64,000 bases of DNA from JAUCQB01 sp964586235 (GTDB lineage Bacteria; Planctomycetota; Phycisphaerae; UBA1845; PWPN01), in NCBI GenBank assembly GCA_964586235.1, contig CAZPIO010000001.1, positions 1-64,000 on the forward strand. The letters are read 5' to 3'. This document shows, in pieces, positions 45,491 through 54,454 of this stretch. Each line of letters opens with the position of its first letter. The first letter of the stretch is position 1. The notes under the pieces are model-generated. The model had not been told where the DNA came from, made no database searches, and saw only the letters and a list, made by a program, of their open reading frames with translations. A program made the position numbers and the translations under genes.

Positions 45491-46189
45491 CTACAACGTC
45501 ACGTATCTGACATAAGCTCTGCCTGTTTGGGTATCCCAGAGAAGATCAACCTGCTCTTGCGTCCCTTCGTTCTCCCACCTGAAGTGCGTTGGTATCTTCA
45601 TGGGCGCGACGTTTCGCCAGGCGGAGCCGCCTTGGTCAGGAAAAGAACCGAACACTCGCCGCCAAACGGCATCCCAGTCCCGTTCTTGCGGGTAGTCCTC
45701 CGTCGTCTCGCGGATTCGCCGGAACCCGCGATGGGCCATGATCTGGTCGACGGTGGCACGGTCGGCGGTGAAATGCAGAAGCTGAGTAGTATCCACTAAC
45801 CTGAAGTTGCAGTCGACCGACAGATTCTGGACCCCGGCGGGCGAGGGCATGCCAAACGCGATCTTGAAAGCTTTTTCTCCGCTCATATGGAAAAGTGAGC
45901 CGAACAGAGCGACTGCCGCCACGATAGCCGCAATCTGCGCCGTACGCGACCAAGACTGGGTGCGGGCAAGCCTGCGCCGGACCAGCGAGTCGAACAGCAG
46001 AATCAGCAGGGCGGACATCCAGATGCTGTGGAACGTGGTGGAACACCAATCCTTGGATAGAACGGCCACGGCTACGGCTGTGCATGATGATCCAATGAGC
46101 ACGAGTACAAGGCGAGGTATCGGCCGTGGCGAAGCCGACGCGGCTTGTTGAGATTGTGAGGACTGCGGCTTGTCAGGGGCGTCGGTCAT
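45491..46189 (-). CDS. Hypothetical membrane protein
   Basis: 232 residues from the ATG at 46189. A hydrophilic N-terminus is followed by three hydrophobic segments (LVLVLIGSSCTAVAVAVL, SIWMSALLILLFDSLV, AQIAAIVAAVALFGSLF). The C-terminal half has no known motif; it contains paired Trp and Arg residues (RDWDAVWRRVFG, HFRWENEGTQEQVDLLWDTQTGRAYVRYV), which look like a small soluble domain. It sits between the carA relic and the intact carA. I do not recognise its family. Confidence 0.55.
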   Translation of the reverse strand: MTDAPDKPQSSQSQQAASASPRPIPRLVLVLIGSSCTAVAVAVLSKDWCSTTFHSIWMSALLILLFDSLVRRRLARTQSWSRTAQIAAIVAAVALFGSLFHMSGEKAFKIAFGMPSPAGVQNLSVDCNFRLVDTTQLLHFTADRATVDQIMAHRGFRRIRETTEDYPQERDWDAVWRRVFGSFPDQGGSAWRNVAPMKIPTHFRWENEGTQEQVDLLWDTQTGRAYVRYVTL

Positions 46190-46423
46190 GGGTTCTTTGC
46201 GGAGGATGATACCGCAGAAGGGGGGCGCGGACAATGAGGTAGTGGTGTCGGGCCATTTGTTCCGCCTCACAACGCCGTTCAGGTTGTCGCGGCGGGCAGT
46301 GCCGGCTTCGCTTGAGGATCAACGCAAATCGTTCAAGCGTCGATTCGCCTGAGTTCTTCACGGACTTGATTCTTCACAAGTCGCCCCAGATTGAACCCTC
46401 GATGGCGTAGTCTGGGGCAACGC

Positions 46424-47608
46424 TCACACCGCCTTGCCTTCCAGCCGGGCCTGGGCGACGGCCATTTCTTCGGCGGTGGGGGCCTTGCCGCTGCGGATCA
46501 TGTCGATGAAGCAGTCGAACAGGTACGTTGCGTCGTGCGGGCCGGGGCTGGCCTCGGGGTGGTACTGCACCGAGAAGATCGGCAGGTCCTTGTGCGAGAA
46601 ACCCTCCAGCGTCTTGTCGTTGAGGTTCTCGTGGGTCGGCACGCCGCCGGCCCTGACCAGCGAATCCGTCTCGACAGCAAAACCATGGTTTTGGCTGGTA
46701 ATCTCCACCCGACGCGTGGCCAGGTTCATCACCGGCTGGTTGCCGCCGCGATGGCCGAACTTGAGCTTGTAGGTCTTTGCTCCGAGGGCCAGGCTCAGCA
46801 ACTGGTGGCCCAGGCAGATGCCGAAGACCGGCACCTTGCCGATGAGCCCCTTGAGGCTGCTGATCGCGTAACCGATCGGTTCGGGGTCGCCGGGGCCGTT
46901 GCTGACGAAAACGCCGTCGGGCTTGTGTTCGAGGATGGCCTCAGCCGGCGTATTCGGCGGTACGACGGTCACTTCACAGCCGGTCTCGACCAGATTGCGC
47001 AGGATGCTCCGCTTCATGCCGCAGTCCATGGCCACGATGCGATACTGCCCGGCCTTGAAGCGATGGGCCATGGAAAACGGGCTCTCGAAGCCCTTCGACC
47101 ATTCGAACGGCTGCGTCGGTGCGACGCGCTTGACCATGTCCTGGCCCACCAAGCCGGGCCACTGTCGAGCCCGCTCGACCAGTGCGGCGTCATCCCGAAT
47201 CTCGGTCGAAATCGATCCCCGCAGCGCCCCTTGGATCCGCAGTTTGCGGGTGATCGCCCGCGTGTCCACGCCCTCGATGGCCACGACGCCATGCTTGCGG
47301 AGCCATTCTTCAAGGGAGCCGCCGGCGCGGAAATTGCTGTGCCGGCGGGCCAGCTCCTTGATCACGAAACCCTCGACCTGGGGACCGCGAGACTCGACAT
47401 CCTCCTCGGTGATGCCGTAGTTACCGATCAGCGGGTAGGTCATGGTGACGATCTGGCCGCAGTACGACGGATCGGTGAGGATCTCCTGGTACCCGGCCAT
47501 CGAGGTGTTGAAGCACACCTCGCCGTCATGCGTGCCGTCTGCACCGAAGGCCTCACCGGTGAAGACCGTTCCGTCCTCCAGGGCCAGTTTACATGGGCGT
47601 TTGGGCAT
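46424..47608 (-). CDS. carA: Carbamoyl-phosphate synthase small subunit
   Basis: 394 residues. The N-terminal CPSase domain starts CKLALEDGTVFTGEAFGADG and has EVCFNTSMAGYQEILTDPSY. The C-terminal glutamine amidotransferase has GVFVSNGPGDPEP, the nucleophile Cys in VFGICLGHQLLSLALG and the His/Glu pair in VQYHPEASPGPHD. It makes ammonia from glutamine for CarB, in pyrimidine and arginine synthesis; carB is not in the window. The C-terminus extends about 20 residues beyond the E. coli end (RSGKAPTAEEMAVAQARLEGKAV). Confidence 0.96.
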   Translation of the reverse strand: MPKRPCKLALEDGTVFTGEAFGADGTHDGEVCFNTSMAGYQEILTDPSYCGQIVTMTYPLIGNYGITEEDVESRGPQVEGFVIKELARRHSNFRAGGSLEEWLRKHGVVAIEGVDTRAITRKLRIQGALRGSISTEIRDDAALVERARQWPGLVGQDMVKRVAPTQPFEWSKGFESPFSMAHRFKAGQYRIVAMDCGMKRSILRNLVETGCEVTVVPPNTPAEAILEHKPDGVFVSNGPGDPEPIGYAISSLKGLIGKVPVFGICLGHQLLSLALGAKTYKLKFGHRGGNQPVMNLATRRVEITSQNHGFAVETDSLVRAGGVPTHENLNDKTLEGFSHKDLPIFSVQYHPEASPGPHDATYLFDCFIDMIRSGKAPTAEEMAVAQARLEGKAV

Positions 47609-47685
47609 CCAGAACTCCCTAAGTCACGGCGGGTCAGTTGCTTGCGGCCACCAGGGCGCGATACGGCCTCCGCCGCAGCCAGGGG

Positions 47686-47714
47686 ATTCTAGCAGGTCGG
47701 CAGCATTCTTTGAA
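47686..47714 (-). promoter_or_regulatory. carA promoter
   Basis: On the minus strand TTCAAA (47714-47709), a 17-base spacer and TAGAAT (47691-47686) with a TGN extension. The leader to carA would be about 70 bases. No attenuator-like stem is evident. Confidence 0.5.
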
Positions 47715-48511
47715 GACCGCGAGCCGGCAGGCTGGCATCCCGGGGTGCGTGCAGAAAGGGTGGCCAAGCCTCGGCTTGCCGGGGCGCCGACACGTCTCCT
47801 AAGTCTTTTGGGGGAACCAGCATAAGCAAAACTCCGATTTCGTGCCGCGCAAAATAGAACATAAATACCTGAACACAAGGGACTTACAAGTATTGACTTC
47901 TTGGCCGGCTTGGGTTCGTTTGGCGCAACGAGCTTTCAGCGATCAACCATCAACCGGATAGGGCCGGAGACGGCTGGCGCCGATAATACCCTGCCGACTG
48001 AGGACTCAACACTTCCTCTCTCTTTGGTTCTCAAAGATCCGGGGACAGCGGGCGTTATGCCGCCAGGTGCGGGCAGAGTATCTCCGCTGGTCCCGTTGAG
48101 AGGATAACACGGCATGGTGCCCCGGAAGAAAGACTGAAGGCGGAACGCGGAATGAAGAATCATGGCAAGGCAGCAGGCAGACAGAAGGCGTGGTCCGCAG
48201 ATTGACGCAGATTCCGCAGATTCTGAGTAAACGGAGAACGAAGCGCGCAGCTGTTGGCTTTTAGCTCTTGGCTGGTTGCGGCGGGTCGAGGGAGACTGGA
48301 GGCTCGGGACGGGAGGGATCGACGCAAGGGTCTGACCACGGATGGACACGCTTGCCTCGCCGCAGGCGGGCCTGCCGGCCTTACCTGCCCCAGCGGCCGG
48401 TCACCACCAAACCCTGAGGAGCCTGCACGTGTCAAAGATCGTTCAAAAAAACTCAACTACCCCCTTGACGTTCTATAGCGGGTCTTTTCCGTCCCCTTTT
48501 CCGTCCCCCTT
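47715..48511. other. Repeat-rich non-coding region upstream of carA
   Basis: No gene. It contains a GC-rich block (47757-47800) resembling 3958-4003, the inverted copy of the 4538-4650 repeat (48028-48113) and cagatt/gcagattc-like simple strings (about 48196-48226). Confidence 0.6.
48028..48113. repeat. Inverted copy of the 4538-4650 dispersed repeat
   Basis: tcaaagatccggggacagcg at one end and cagagtatctccgctggtcccgtt...ggataacacggc at the other are the reverse complement of the conserved ends at 4538-4577 and 4625-4648. Confidence 0.7.
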
Positions 48512-49045
48512 TTACGATTGACACCTTTTACCATCCATCGGACAACCGCACTCCGGGCACACTGGTCCAGGCGACCCGCGCAAATCGTATCCACAATTGG
48601 GGCACGGCGGCTCACCCTCCCGTGGCGGGTTGCGAAACCACACGTATCGGAGTAACGCGGACGCCACGAGCAGCACAAATCCGCGCCACATCAACCCCCA
48701 ACGCGTCAGCGTATGCCATGGAAGAGTCGACTGATCCTGCGCAAGCATGCCGTACTCCTCACGTGGCATCCCAACCACGACAGTTGTGAGACTGACATGG
48801 TCTCTGTCCGTGAGGATCAGAACATACTTCCCCGGCTCAGGCAGTGCAGACCTATCGCCCAGGTCAACTTCGCGCACCAGGTCCCCATAGACGCTAGGAT
48901 CATACATGGCTGCTGTCCAATCCCATGTCCGGCGCACCAGCAGACGAGGTTCGGAGGTCACAATAGCCTTGGGAATGAGTCTAAGCGTTCCTATGATCAG
49001 ACTGGCTGCACCCAGACACATCGCCAAGTTGAGGAGCCAACGCAT
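48512..49045 (-). CDS. Membrane protein with C-terminal zinc ribbon
   Basis: 177 residues. An N-terminal membrane helix (about 2-24), an extracytoplasmic region of about 90 residues and a second helix (about 115-135, GLMWRGFVLLVASALLRYVWF). The C-terminus is CPNCGYDLRGSPGPVCPECG, a four-Cys zinc ribbon that is characteristic of many Planctomycetota membrane proteins. Function unknown; the ribbon may bind zinc or nucleic acid on the cytoplasmic side. Confidence 0.75.
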   Translation of the reverse strand: MRWLLNLAMCLGAASLIIGTLRLIPKAIVTSEPRLLVRRTWDWTAAMYDPSVYGDLVREVDLGDRSALPEPGKYVLILTDRDHVSLTTVVVGMPREEYGMLAQDQSTLPWHTLTRWGLMWRGFVLLVASALLRYVWFRNPPREGEPPCPNCGYDLRGSPGPVCPECGCPMDGKRCQS

Positions 49046-49497
49046 ATCAGCCTTCTGTTCTACTGCTGTTTGTGCTTGCAGATCCGCCTACAGCGGACTA
49101 ACCCGATCTTGCCCGGCCGGAAAGCGGGACAGGTGCGTTTGTGTTGCCCACTTGGATACCTTCCCTGCCATGTATCTCTCTTCGCCGAGCCCGGCTCTGC
49201 CGATCGCTTTGACCACGGCCAGCGCTCCACCGGGCGAGTAAACACTCCATCCACCGCAGGATAGGCAAGCCACACAGTATACAGCCTACTTCCGCAGGCG
49301 TGGGGCATGCAACCTCGGCCACGGCCGTGTCGATGGCCGCCGGAGGGGGAACCATTTTCGCAGGCTGAGGTGATCAAGGGGGCACCGGCCTCAGCAGAAG
49401 AGGTCCGCGAGCGCGGACCCTACCCGGCTTGAACCCTCAAGGGCCGACGAGGGCGTCGGCCTCACTGAACCCTGAACCCCCACCCTCGCTCCCGCCA
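49046..49497. other. Non-coding region between the zinc-ribbon gene and yggS
   Basis: No gene. Apart from the palindromes at 49402-49460 I see nothing. The promoter of the leftward zinc-ribbon gene should lie near 49050-49100. Confidence 0.45.
49402..49460. repeat. Two tandem palindromes downstream of yggS
   Basis: ggtccgcg-ag-cgcggacc (49402-49419) and gccgacg-aggg-cgtcggc (49443-49460). They lie 40-95 bases after the yggS stop on the minus strand, without a T-run. REP-like. Confidence 0.6.
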
Positions 49498-50250
49498 TCA
49501 TTGCGGCTGCGAGATGGTCAGCCCCTCAAAAAGACCGGTCCCGACCCGGATCATGGTCGCCCCTTCCTCGATGGCCACCTCAAAGTCGTTGGTCATCCCC
49601 ATGGACAGCTCGCGGAACTCAAGCTTGACCACCCCCTCACCCTTCATGTCCTCGAAGATCTCGCGCAGGCGGCGGAAAGACGGGCGCGCTTCCTCAGGGT
49701 TTTCCACCAGTGGGGCCATGGTCATCAGCCCGACGATGCTCAGGCCCGGCATGTCGACAATCTGCTCGGCCAGGTAGGCGGCGGCCCCGACGGCGATGCC
49801 ATACTTGCTTTTCTCGCCGGAAACGTTGATCTCGATCAGGCAGGGGATAACCCGGCCGGCTTTCACCGCCTCCTCGCTGATTTCCTCGGCCAGGCGCAGG
49901 CTGTCCAGTGAATGGATCATGTCCACCCAGGGCACCAGTGGGCGGACCTTGTTCCGCTGGACATGGCCGATCATGTGCCACCGCGGGTTGGGTGGGCAGG
50001 TCTCCGGGTCGAGTGTCCGGCGGCGGCTCAGGTGTTCGTTGATCATGCCGGCGCGTTTGATCAGGTCCGGAACGCGGCGCTCACCGAAATCGAGCATGCC
50101 CAGCTCGATAGCCGCCCGGATGATGTCCACCTCCACCATCTTGGTGACGGCCACGAGACGGACGTTCTGTGGGTCCCGACCGCTCCGCTGGCACGCAGCC
50201 TGGATCCGGTCGCGGATTCGTTTGTAGTTGTCCGAGAGCTTGCGTTTCAT
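49498..50250 (-). CDS. yggS: YggS/PLPBP family pyridoxal-phosphate homeostasis protein
   Basis: 250 residues. Single TIM-barrel domain. PLP binds Lys37 (LVAVTKMVEVDIIRAAI). FGERRVPDL takes the place of the usual FGENRVQE. Further motifs are WHMIGHVQRNKVRPLVPWVDMIHSLDS, LIEINVSGEKSKYGI, LMTMAPL and FRELSMGMTNDFEVAIEEGATMIRVGTGLF. The family keeps free PLP balanced and has no known catalytic activity. It is transcribed divergently from trmB. Confidence 0.93.
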   Translation of the reverse strand: MKRKLSDNYKRIRDRIQAACQRSGRDPQNVRLVAVTKMVEVDIIRAAIELGMLDFGERRVPDLIKRAGMINEHLSRRRTLDPETCPPNPRWHMIGHVQRNKVRPLVPWVDMIHSLDSLRLAEEISEEAVKAGRVIPCLIEINVSGEKSKYGIAVGAAAYLAEQIVDMPGLSIVGLMTMAPLVENPEEARPSFRRLREIFEDMKGEGVVKLEFRELSMGMTNDFEVAIEEGATMIRVGTGLFEGLTISQPQ

Positions 50251-50282
50251 GTCGCGTTATCGTGGCAGGCCGTATGACCTTT

Positions 50283-50288
50283 ATTATA
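50283..50288 (-). promoter_or_regulatory. -10 element of the yggS promoter
   Basis: TATAAT on the minus strand 33 bases before the yggS start. No -35 of note is visible at the right distance. Confidence 0.4.
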
Positions 50289-50341
50289 CCCTCCGAGGGT
50301 CCCATCTAGTGAGGCGGTTGATCCGGCCGGCTGCGCCGAGC

Positions 50342-50968
50342 ATGATAGTCGGGATGTTGAAGATTGACGATGTGCTCTTGCCGCCACCCGGCATCGGCGG
50401 GGTGATCGACTTCCGGGCGATGTTCGGCGATGACCGCCCGATCGAAATGGAGATCGGAACCGGCAAAGGGGGCTTCCTCCTCAATCGGGCTCGCGCCCTG
50501 CCGGACAGGGGCTTTCTGGGCATCGAATGGGCCAACAAGATCTGCCGATATGCGGCCGACCGGATGGTTCGATGGGGGGTGACGAATGTTCGTCTGATGC
50601 GTGCGGACGCAAAGCATCTGGTCACGCACCACCTGCGGTCGGAGTGCCTCACAATCCTGCACATCTATCATCCGGACCCCTGGCCCAAGAAGCGGCACCA
50701 TAAGCGGCGACTGATCCAGCCCGACTTCATCGCCGCGGCCGCGAATGCCCTCGTGCCCGACGGCCGAATCGCCATCCAGACCGACCATGCCGACTACTTC
50801 GAGCAGATCCGCCAAATGCTTGCCGGCGAGCCGCGTCTGGTCGAGGTGCCTTTCGATGTGCCTGAGGCCGGCGTGCAGGAAGGTCGCGTTTCGACCAATT
50901 ATGAAATCAAGTACCTTCGCGAGGGGCGCGAGATCTATCAACTCGCGGTGATGAAGAAAGTCGGATAG
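50342..50968 (+). CDS. trmB: tRNA (guanine-N7-)-methyltransferase
   Basis: 208 residues from the ATG at 50342; starts at 50354 and 50249 are also possible. The class I SAM fold is seen in IEMEIGTGKGGFLLNRA (SAM loop), FLGIEWANKICRYAADR, VRLMRADAKHLV and ILHIYHPDPWPKKRHHKRRL, the last being the TrmB signature with PDPWPKxRHxKRR. The C-terminal part is GRIAIQTDHADYFEQI and TNYEIKYLREGREIYQLAVMK. It methylates G46 of tRNAs. Confidence 0.93.
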   Translation: MIVGMLKIDDVLLPPPGIGGVIDFRAMFGDDRPIEMEIGTGKGGFLLNRARALPDRGFLGIEWANKICRYAADRMVRWGVTNVRLMRADAKHLVTHHLRSECLTILHIYHPDPWPKKRHHKRRLIQPDFIAAAANALVPDGRIAIQTDHADYFEQIRQMLAGEPRLVEVPFDVPEAGVQEGRVSTNYEIKYLREGREIYQLAVMKKVG

Positions 50969-51006
50969 CGACCTGGCGAGGCGAAGACCGCCGCCTGGCA
51001 ACCTCT

Positions 51007-54000
51007 TCACTTCGGCTCCGGCCGTGTGACATACAGGGCGATGATCTTGTCGTCATCGAAGAACATGCGGACGTTTCGGTCCTGGCAGGCGTAGTAGCCG
51101 TAGCCCACTCGGCCATCGATGTTCCGATAGAGAATTCGGTTCTTGAATCCGCACTTCTCGCCGGTGACAGTCTCAGTCGGTGGGCCAAGAACCTTCAGAG
51201 CGTCCTCCAGAGACGACCGGAGCTTCAGCTCGCCATCAAAGACGTAACCCAGCCCCGGCCGCTCGAACCTCAACTCGCCTATGCGGCTGCTGTACATGGC
51301 TACACGGAAGCCTGCGGGATAGAACATGATGTAGCGCTGCGGCAGTTGCTCGCGCTTGAACTCCTCGCTGCCCCACAGGTATTGCCCGGGCTCGCCAAAG
51401 AGCTTGATCACGTCGTCAACCGTCGCCTCGTTGATGTTCAGCTTCGCGACCTTGGCCTGTAAGTCGCGGGCGAACTCCTGATCGCTGGGCAGCCTGGACC
51501 ATCCTCCCTCGACGCCGCTCGTCTCAGAGGAAGTCTTCTTGAGCACGTAGTATTGCGGCTTGCGGTGCATGATGCTGTAGTCACCACTTTTCCATTCGAA
51601 GAACATGTAGGGCGTGCCGTTCATTTCCTTGACGGCGTACTTCGAGGCCGTCCGGTCTCCGGAATGGAAGATCATGCCCCTGGTCCAGGTCCACCAGGGC
51701 CGGAAGGTCCTGCCATTTGGCAGGATGATCAATTCCTTCAGGAAGAGGTCACCCTTCCACTTGGGTTTGCCAGGGTTGAAGTCCTTCATCTCGCTAACGA
51801 AGTCGACACTTTCCCACTTCCCGCGGACTTGCGGATCATCCACGAACGGATAGTCGATCTTGTCAATGATTCTTCCGGTCCTGTCGATCCGGCTGTCGGG
51901 ACCCAGTTCGGCTTTGGGTCCCATCCTGTCGGTGGCATAAAGCTCCGATGGATTGTTGAACTTGGGAGAGTCCGCGGGGAGTCTCTTAAGGACGTACAGC
52001 ATGGGCTTTCGATGGCGGATCGTGTAGTCCCCGCTCTTCCACTCGAGGAACATATGCGGCGTCCCGTCGACGGTCTTGATGACGTACCTCGATGCGGTCT
52101 TGTCGCCCTCGTGCAGCAGGAGGCCCTTGGTCCAGCCTTTCCATGCGAAGCTGGCCCGGCCGCCTTCGTAGAACACGAGTCCTTTCAGAAAGAGCCTCCC
52201 CGACGGCGTCTGCGGCTTGTTCGGGTTGAAATCCTCAATGGTCCTGACGAAATCCACGCTCTCCCACTTTCCGATTACTTCCGGGTCGTTCACGAACGGA
52301 TAATCGATCTTGTCGACGATTCGTCCGTTGGCGTCGATGTGGCTCGTCCCGGGGAGGACGGCCTTTTCGCCGGATTCGGGTGAGCCTGTCTTGAAGACAA
52401 CAAGCTGAGTCATCTTCTTGTCCTTGTCGAACCAGTACAGGATACCTCGCGGTCCGTCGATGAACTTGTAAGCGTTGACGGTTTCGGCAAGTCCGATGAG
52501 AAGGGCGCGAGGGTGCCGCCGGTACAGGACGCGGTCGTCGCCGAAAGCGCAAGTGTCGGTCTGCTCGCGATCGGCGTCCACCGTCTTCTGGGGACCGCCA
52601 TGCCTGGCAACGACATCGTCGAGCGGGTCGCCCAACCTGGTCCCGTCCGGAAGTCCGCCTTTGAAACCGGTGTCGAAACGGATCTCGATGACGCGATCTG
52701 AACCCTTGTCCAGCAGAAAGTCGATGTTGAATCGATCGCGATAGTTGAGCCATCGCACGTTGCCGGTGTCCTCAGTCTTGGGCGGCTGGCCGAAGGCTGC
52801 CTCGATCTTCCCGCTGCTGTCGCCCACGCGGATGACATCGATGCCCTCGCCCGGGATAATGACATATTCCTTGTCAGGCGAGAATGAGGCTGTCGTCGAT
52901 CCCGGGCGAGAGTCGCTCCGAGCGTTGGTCAGAGCGGTGCAGCCGAGGATTCCGAGCAGGATGATGGCCGACAACTGTGAACTGCGGTGAGCACCGTTGA
53001 ATGTGCTGATCATGGTGATTCTCCTTGTGAGCCCGTTTGCACCTTCAAGGATGCCGGCAACACCTGGTCGCCAGGGGGAGCGGCCAAACCGCTCGGCCAG
53101 CTTGATGAGCGTCTCCGCGTAGGCGCGGCTTTCATCTGGTCGAAGGTGCGAAAGAACGAGGGCATCGCACGCGATCTCCCGATCATCACGCATGCGGCGA
53201 AAGGCCAGCCAGACCAGCGGGTTGAACCAGTGCAGGATCTGCACAGCCGCTGCCAGGAAACCGACAGCGGTGTCGAATCGCTTGAGATGGGCCATCTCGT
53301 GCAGGAGAACGTGCCGCAATTGGTCCCCGGAGAGGATTTCAACGAGTCCTCTCGGCATGAGCAGACATGGCCGCATCAGGCCGTACAGCGAAGGCATCGT
53401 AACCGCGTCAGTCTCGACCAGCCGAGGGGGCGACTTTAGCCCCATCTCGCGGCTGCATTCCCCCAGGACCCGCAAGGCTGCCGCATGGGTGACCGCGGGC
53501 GCAGTTCGCACCCTTCTCCAGAAGCTCGCGTTGGCGAGAGCCGTCCAGCCGGCCAGAGCTGCTGCGGCAGTGAGCCACAACCATTCAGCCAGCCTGCGAG
53601 TTGAAGGCAGCCGGCTTGCGGCCACCGGTGAGAGCATCGCAGCCTCGTTGTCACTCGCGGCCGTTGGCTCGAACTGCGAGATGGACGGCGCTGCTCGAAA
53701 CGGTTCAGAGGGCAACGGTGTCGCAGCGACCGGGGCAGGTTTCGCGACAACCGGGGCCGTGGTCTCCTGGGGTGCGGCAGTCTCGGCAAAGCCCGGAATC
53801 CAGTTGAACAGGCTGAAGCGGCTCGCTGGAGCCCACGGCAGCGCGAGCCGAACCGCGAGAATGAGCCACAAGGCGCAATGCCAGCGTGCCTCCATGCGGC
53901 GCCGCAGCACGGTCTGCAGGACAAGGATCAGCAGGACGAGGATCACCGCCTGGAAGGTCGTCCCGGCAAGCCAGTCAAACAGTGATGACAGGTGCGCCTG

Positions 54001-54012
54001 TGCGTTTACCAT
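51007..54012 (-). CDS. BlaR1-type M56 sensor peptidase with tandem C-terminal repeat
   Basis: 1001 residues. The N-terminal M56 part has four membrane segments (first two about 18-40 and 45-60) and the zinc motif HEMAH at residues 238-242, with the distal Glu/Asp line REIACDALVL. After a fourth helix near 345-360 the periplasmic portion contains two copies of a ~125-residue unit: each begins DKIDYPFV-DDP/NDP, then GKWESVDFV, a Trp/Gly-rich middle and FLEWKSGDY or FFEWKSGDY with HRKP-YVLK. The remaining segments look like beta-rich repeats. BlaR1 proteins sense an external signal and trigger cleavage of the partner BlaI, encoded directly upstream. There is no penicillin-binding domain, so beta-lactams are not the likely ligand. 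Confidence 0.85.
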   Translation of the reverse strand: MVNAQAHLSSLFDWLAGTTFQAVILVLLILVLQTVLRRRMEARWHCALWLILAVRLALPWAPASRFSLFNWIPGFAETAAPQETTAPVVAKPAPVAATPLPSEPFRAAPSISQFEPTAASDNEAAMLSPVAASRLPSTRRLAEWLWLTAAAALAGWTALANASFWRRVRTAPAVTHAAALRVLGECSREMGLKSPPRLVETDAVTMPSLYGLMRPCLLMPRGLVEILSGDQLRHVLLHEMAHLKRFDTAVGFLAAAVQILHWFNPLVWLAFRRMRDDREIACDALVLSHLRPDESRAYAETLIKLAERFGRSPWRPGVAGILEGANGLTRRITMISTFNGAHRSSQLSAIILLGILGCTALTNARSDSRPGSTTASFSPDKEYVIIPGEGIDVIRVGDSSGKIEAAFGQPPKTEDTGNVRWLNYRDRFNIDFLLDKGSDRVIEIRFDTGFKGGLPDGTRLGDPLDDVVARHGGPQKTVDADREQTDTCAFGDDRVLYRRHPRALLIGLAETVNAYKFIDGPRGILYWFDKDKKMTQLVVFKTGSPESGEKAVLPGTSHIDANGRIVDKIDYPFVNDPEVIGKWESVDFVRTIEDFNPNKPQTPSGRLFLKGLVFYEGGRASFAWKGWTKGLLLHEGDKTASRYVIKTVDGTPHMFLEWKSGDYTIRHRKPMLYVLKRLPADSPKFNNPSELYATDRMGPKAELGPDSRIDRTGRIIDKIDYPFVDDPQVRGKWESVDFVSEMKDFNPGKPKWKGDLFLKELIILPNGRTFRPWWTWTRGMIFHSGDRTASKYAVKEMNGTPYMFFEWKSGDYSIMHRKPQYYVLKKTSSETSGVEGGWSRLPSDQEFARDLQAKVAKLNINEATVDDVIKLFGEPGQYLWGSEEFKREQLPQRYIMFYPAGFRVAMYSSRIGELRFERPGLGYVFDGELKLRSSLEDALKVLGPPTETVTGEKCGFKNRILYRNIDGRVGYGYYACQDRNVRMFFDDDKIIALYVTRPEPK

Positions 54013-54014
54013 GG

Positions 54015-54392
54015 CTACGCCTCGTTCTTCTCGTCGAGAATCCGCTTGAGTTCAGCGATTTCCCGGTCTGACAGTTGCGTGTCCTCAAGGAATGCGGCCA
54101 GCATCGGCATCAGGGCTCCGCCGTAAACACGCCGCAAGAACGAGCGGCTTTCGGCCTTGACGCATTGGCGCTCTTCGACCAGCGGATAGTACAGATAAGA
54201 GCGCCCGGTCGGCTTGTAGCCGAGGGCCTTCTTGCGAACCAGACGAGTTAGCAGCGTACGGATGGTCTTGTCGCTCCAGTCGCACGTTCCGGCAAGGGCG
54301 TCGATGACCTCATTGGCGGTCGCGGGCGACTTCGCCCACATGACCTTCATCACCTGCCATTCGGATTCGGATATGCGGGGCAGACGCTTCAT
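54015..54392 (-). CDS. BlaI/MecI family transcriptional repressor
   Basis: 125 residues. The N-terminal winged helix contains ISESEWQVMKVMWAKSPATANEVIDAL and TIRTLLTRLVRKKALGYKPTGRSYLYYPLV, the BlaI pattern with the recognition helix KTIRTLLTRL. The C-terminal helices form the dimer. It represses its own operon by binding the inverted repeats upstream and is released when its BlaR partner is triggered. The gene stops two bases before the BlaR start. Confidence 0.9.
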   Translation of the reverse strand: MKRLPRISESEWQVMKVMWAKSPATANEVIDALAGTCDWSDKTIRTLLTRLVRKKALGYKPTGRSYLYYPLVEERQCVKAESRSFLRRVYGGALMPMLAAFLEDTQLSDREIAELKRILDEKNEA

Positions 54393-54409
54393 CGGCGAGC
54401 CTCCATTGC

Positions 54410-54454
54410 TTACACCTGTAATCCAAGTGTACTACATGTGTAATCCAAAGTCAA
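54410..54454 (-). promoter_or_regulatory. blaI promoter with two BlaI-type operators
   Basis: Minus strand: -35 TTGACT (54454-54449), 17-base spacer, -10 TACACT (54431-54426). Two half-site palindromes lie here: ttaca-cc-tgtaa (54410-54421) and ctaca-tg-tgtaa (54432-54443), 22 bases apart centre to centre, the second one inside the spacer. The TACA/TGTA arms are those of the BlaI/MecI operator. Confidence 0.75.

Noticed and set aside
47624..47878. 84-codon minus-strand ORF with GIYVLF and YAG strings, reminiscent of a GIY-YIG nuclease
   Set aside because: It is too short, lacks the catalytic Arg/Glu spacing, and lies over the carA promoter and a dispersed repeat.
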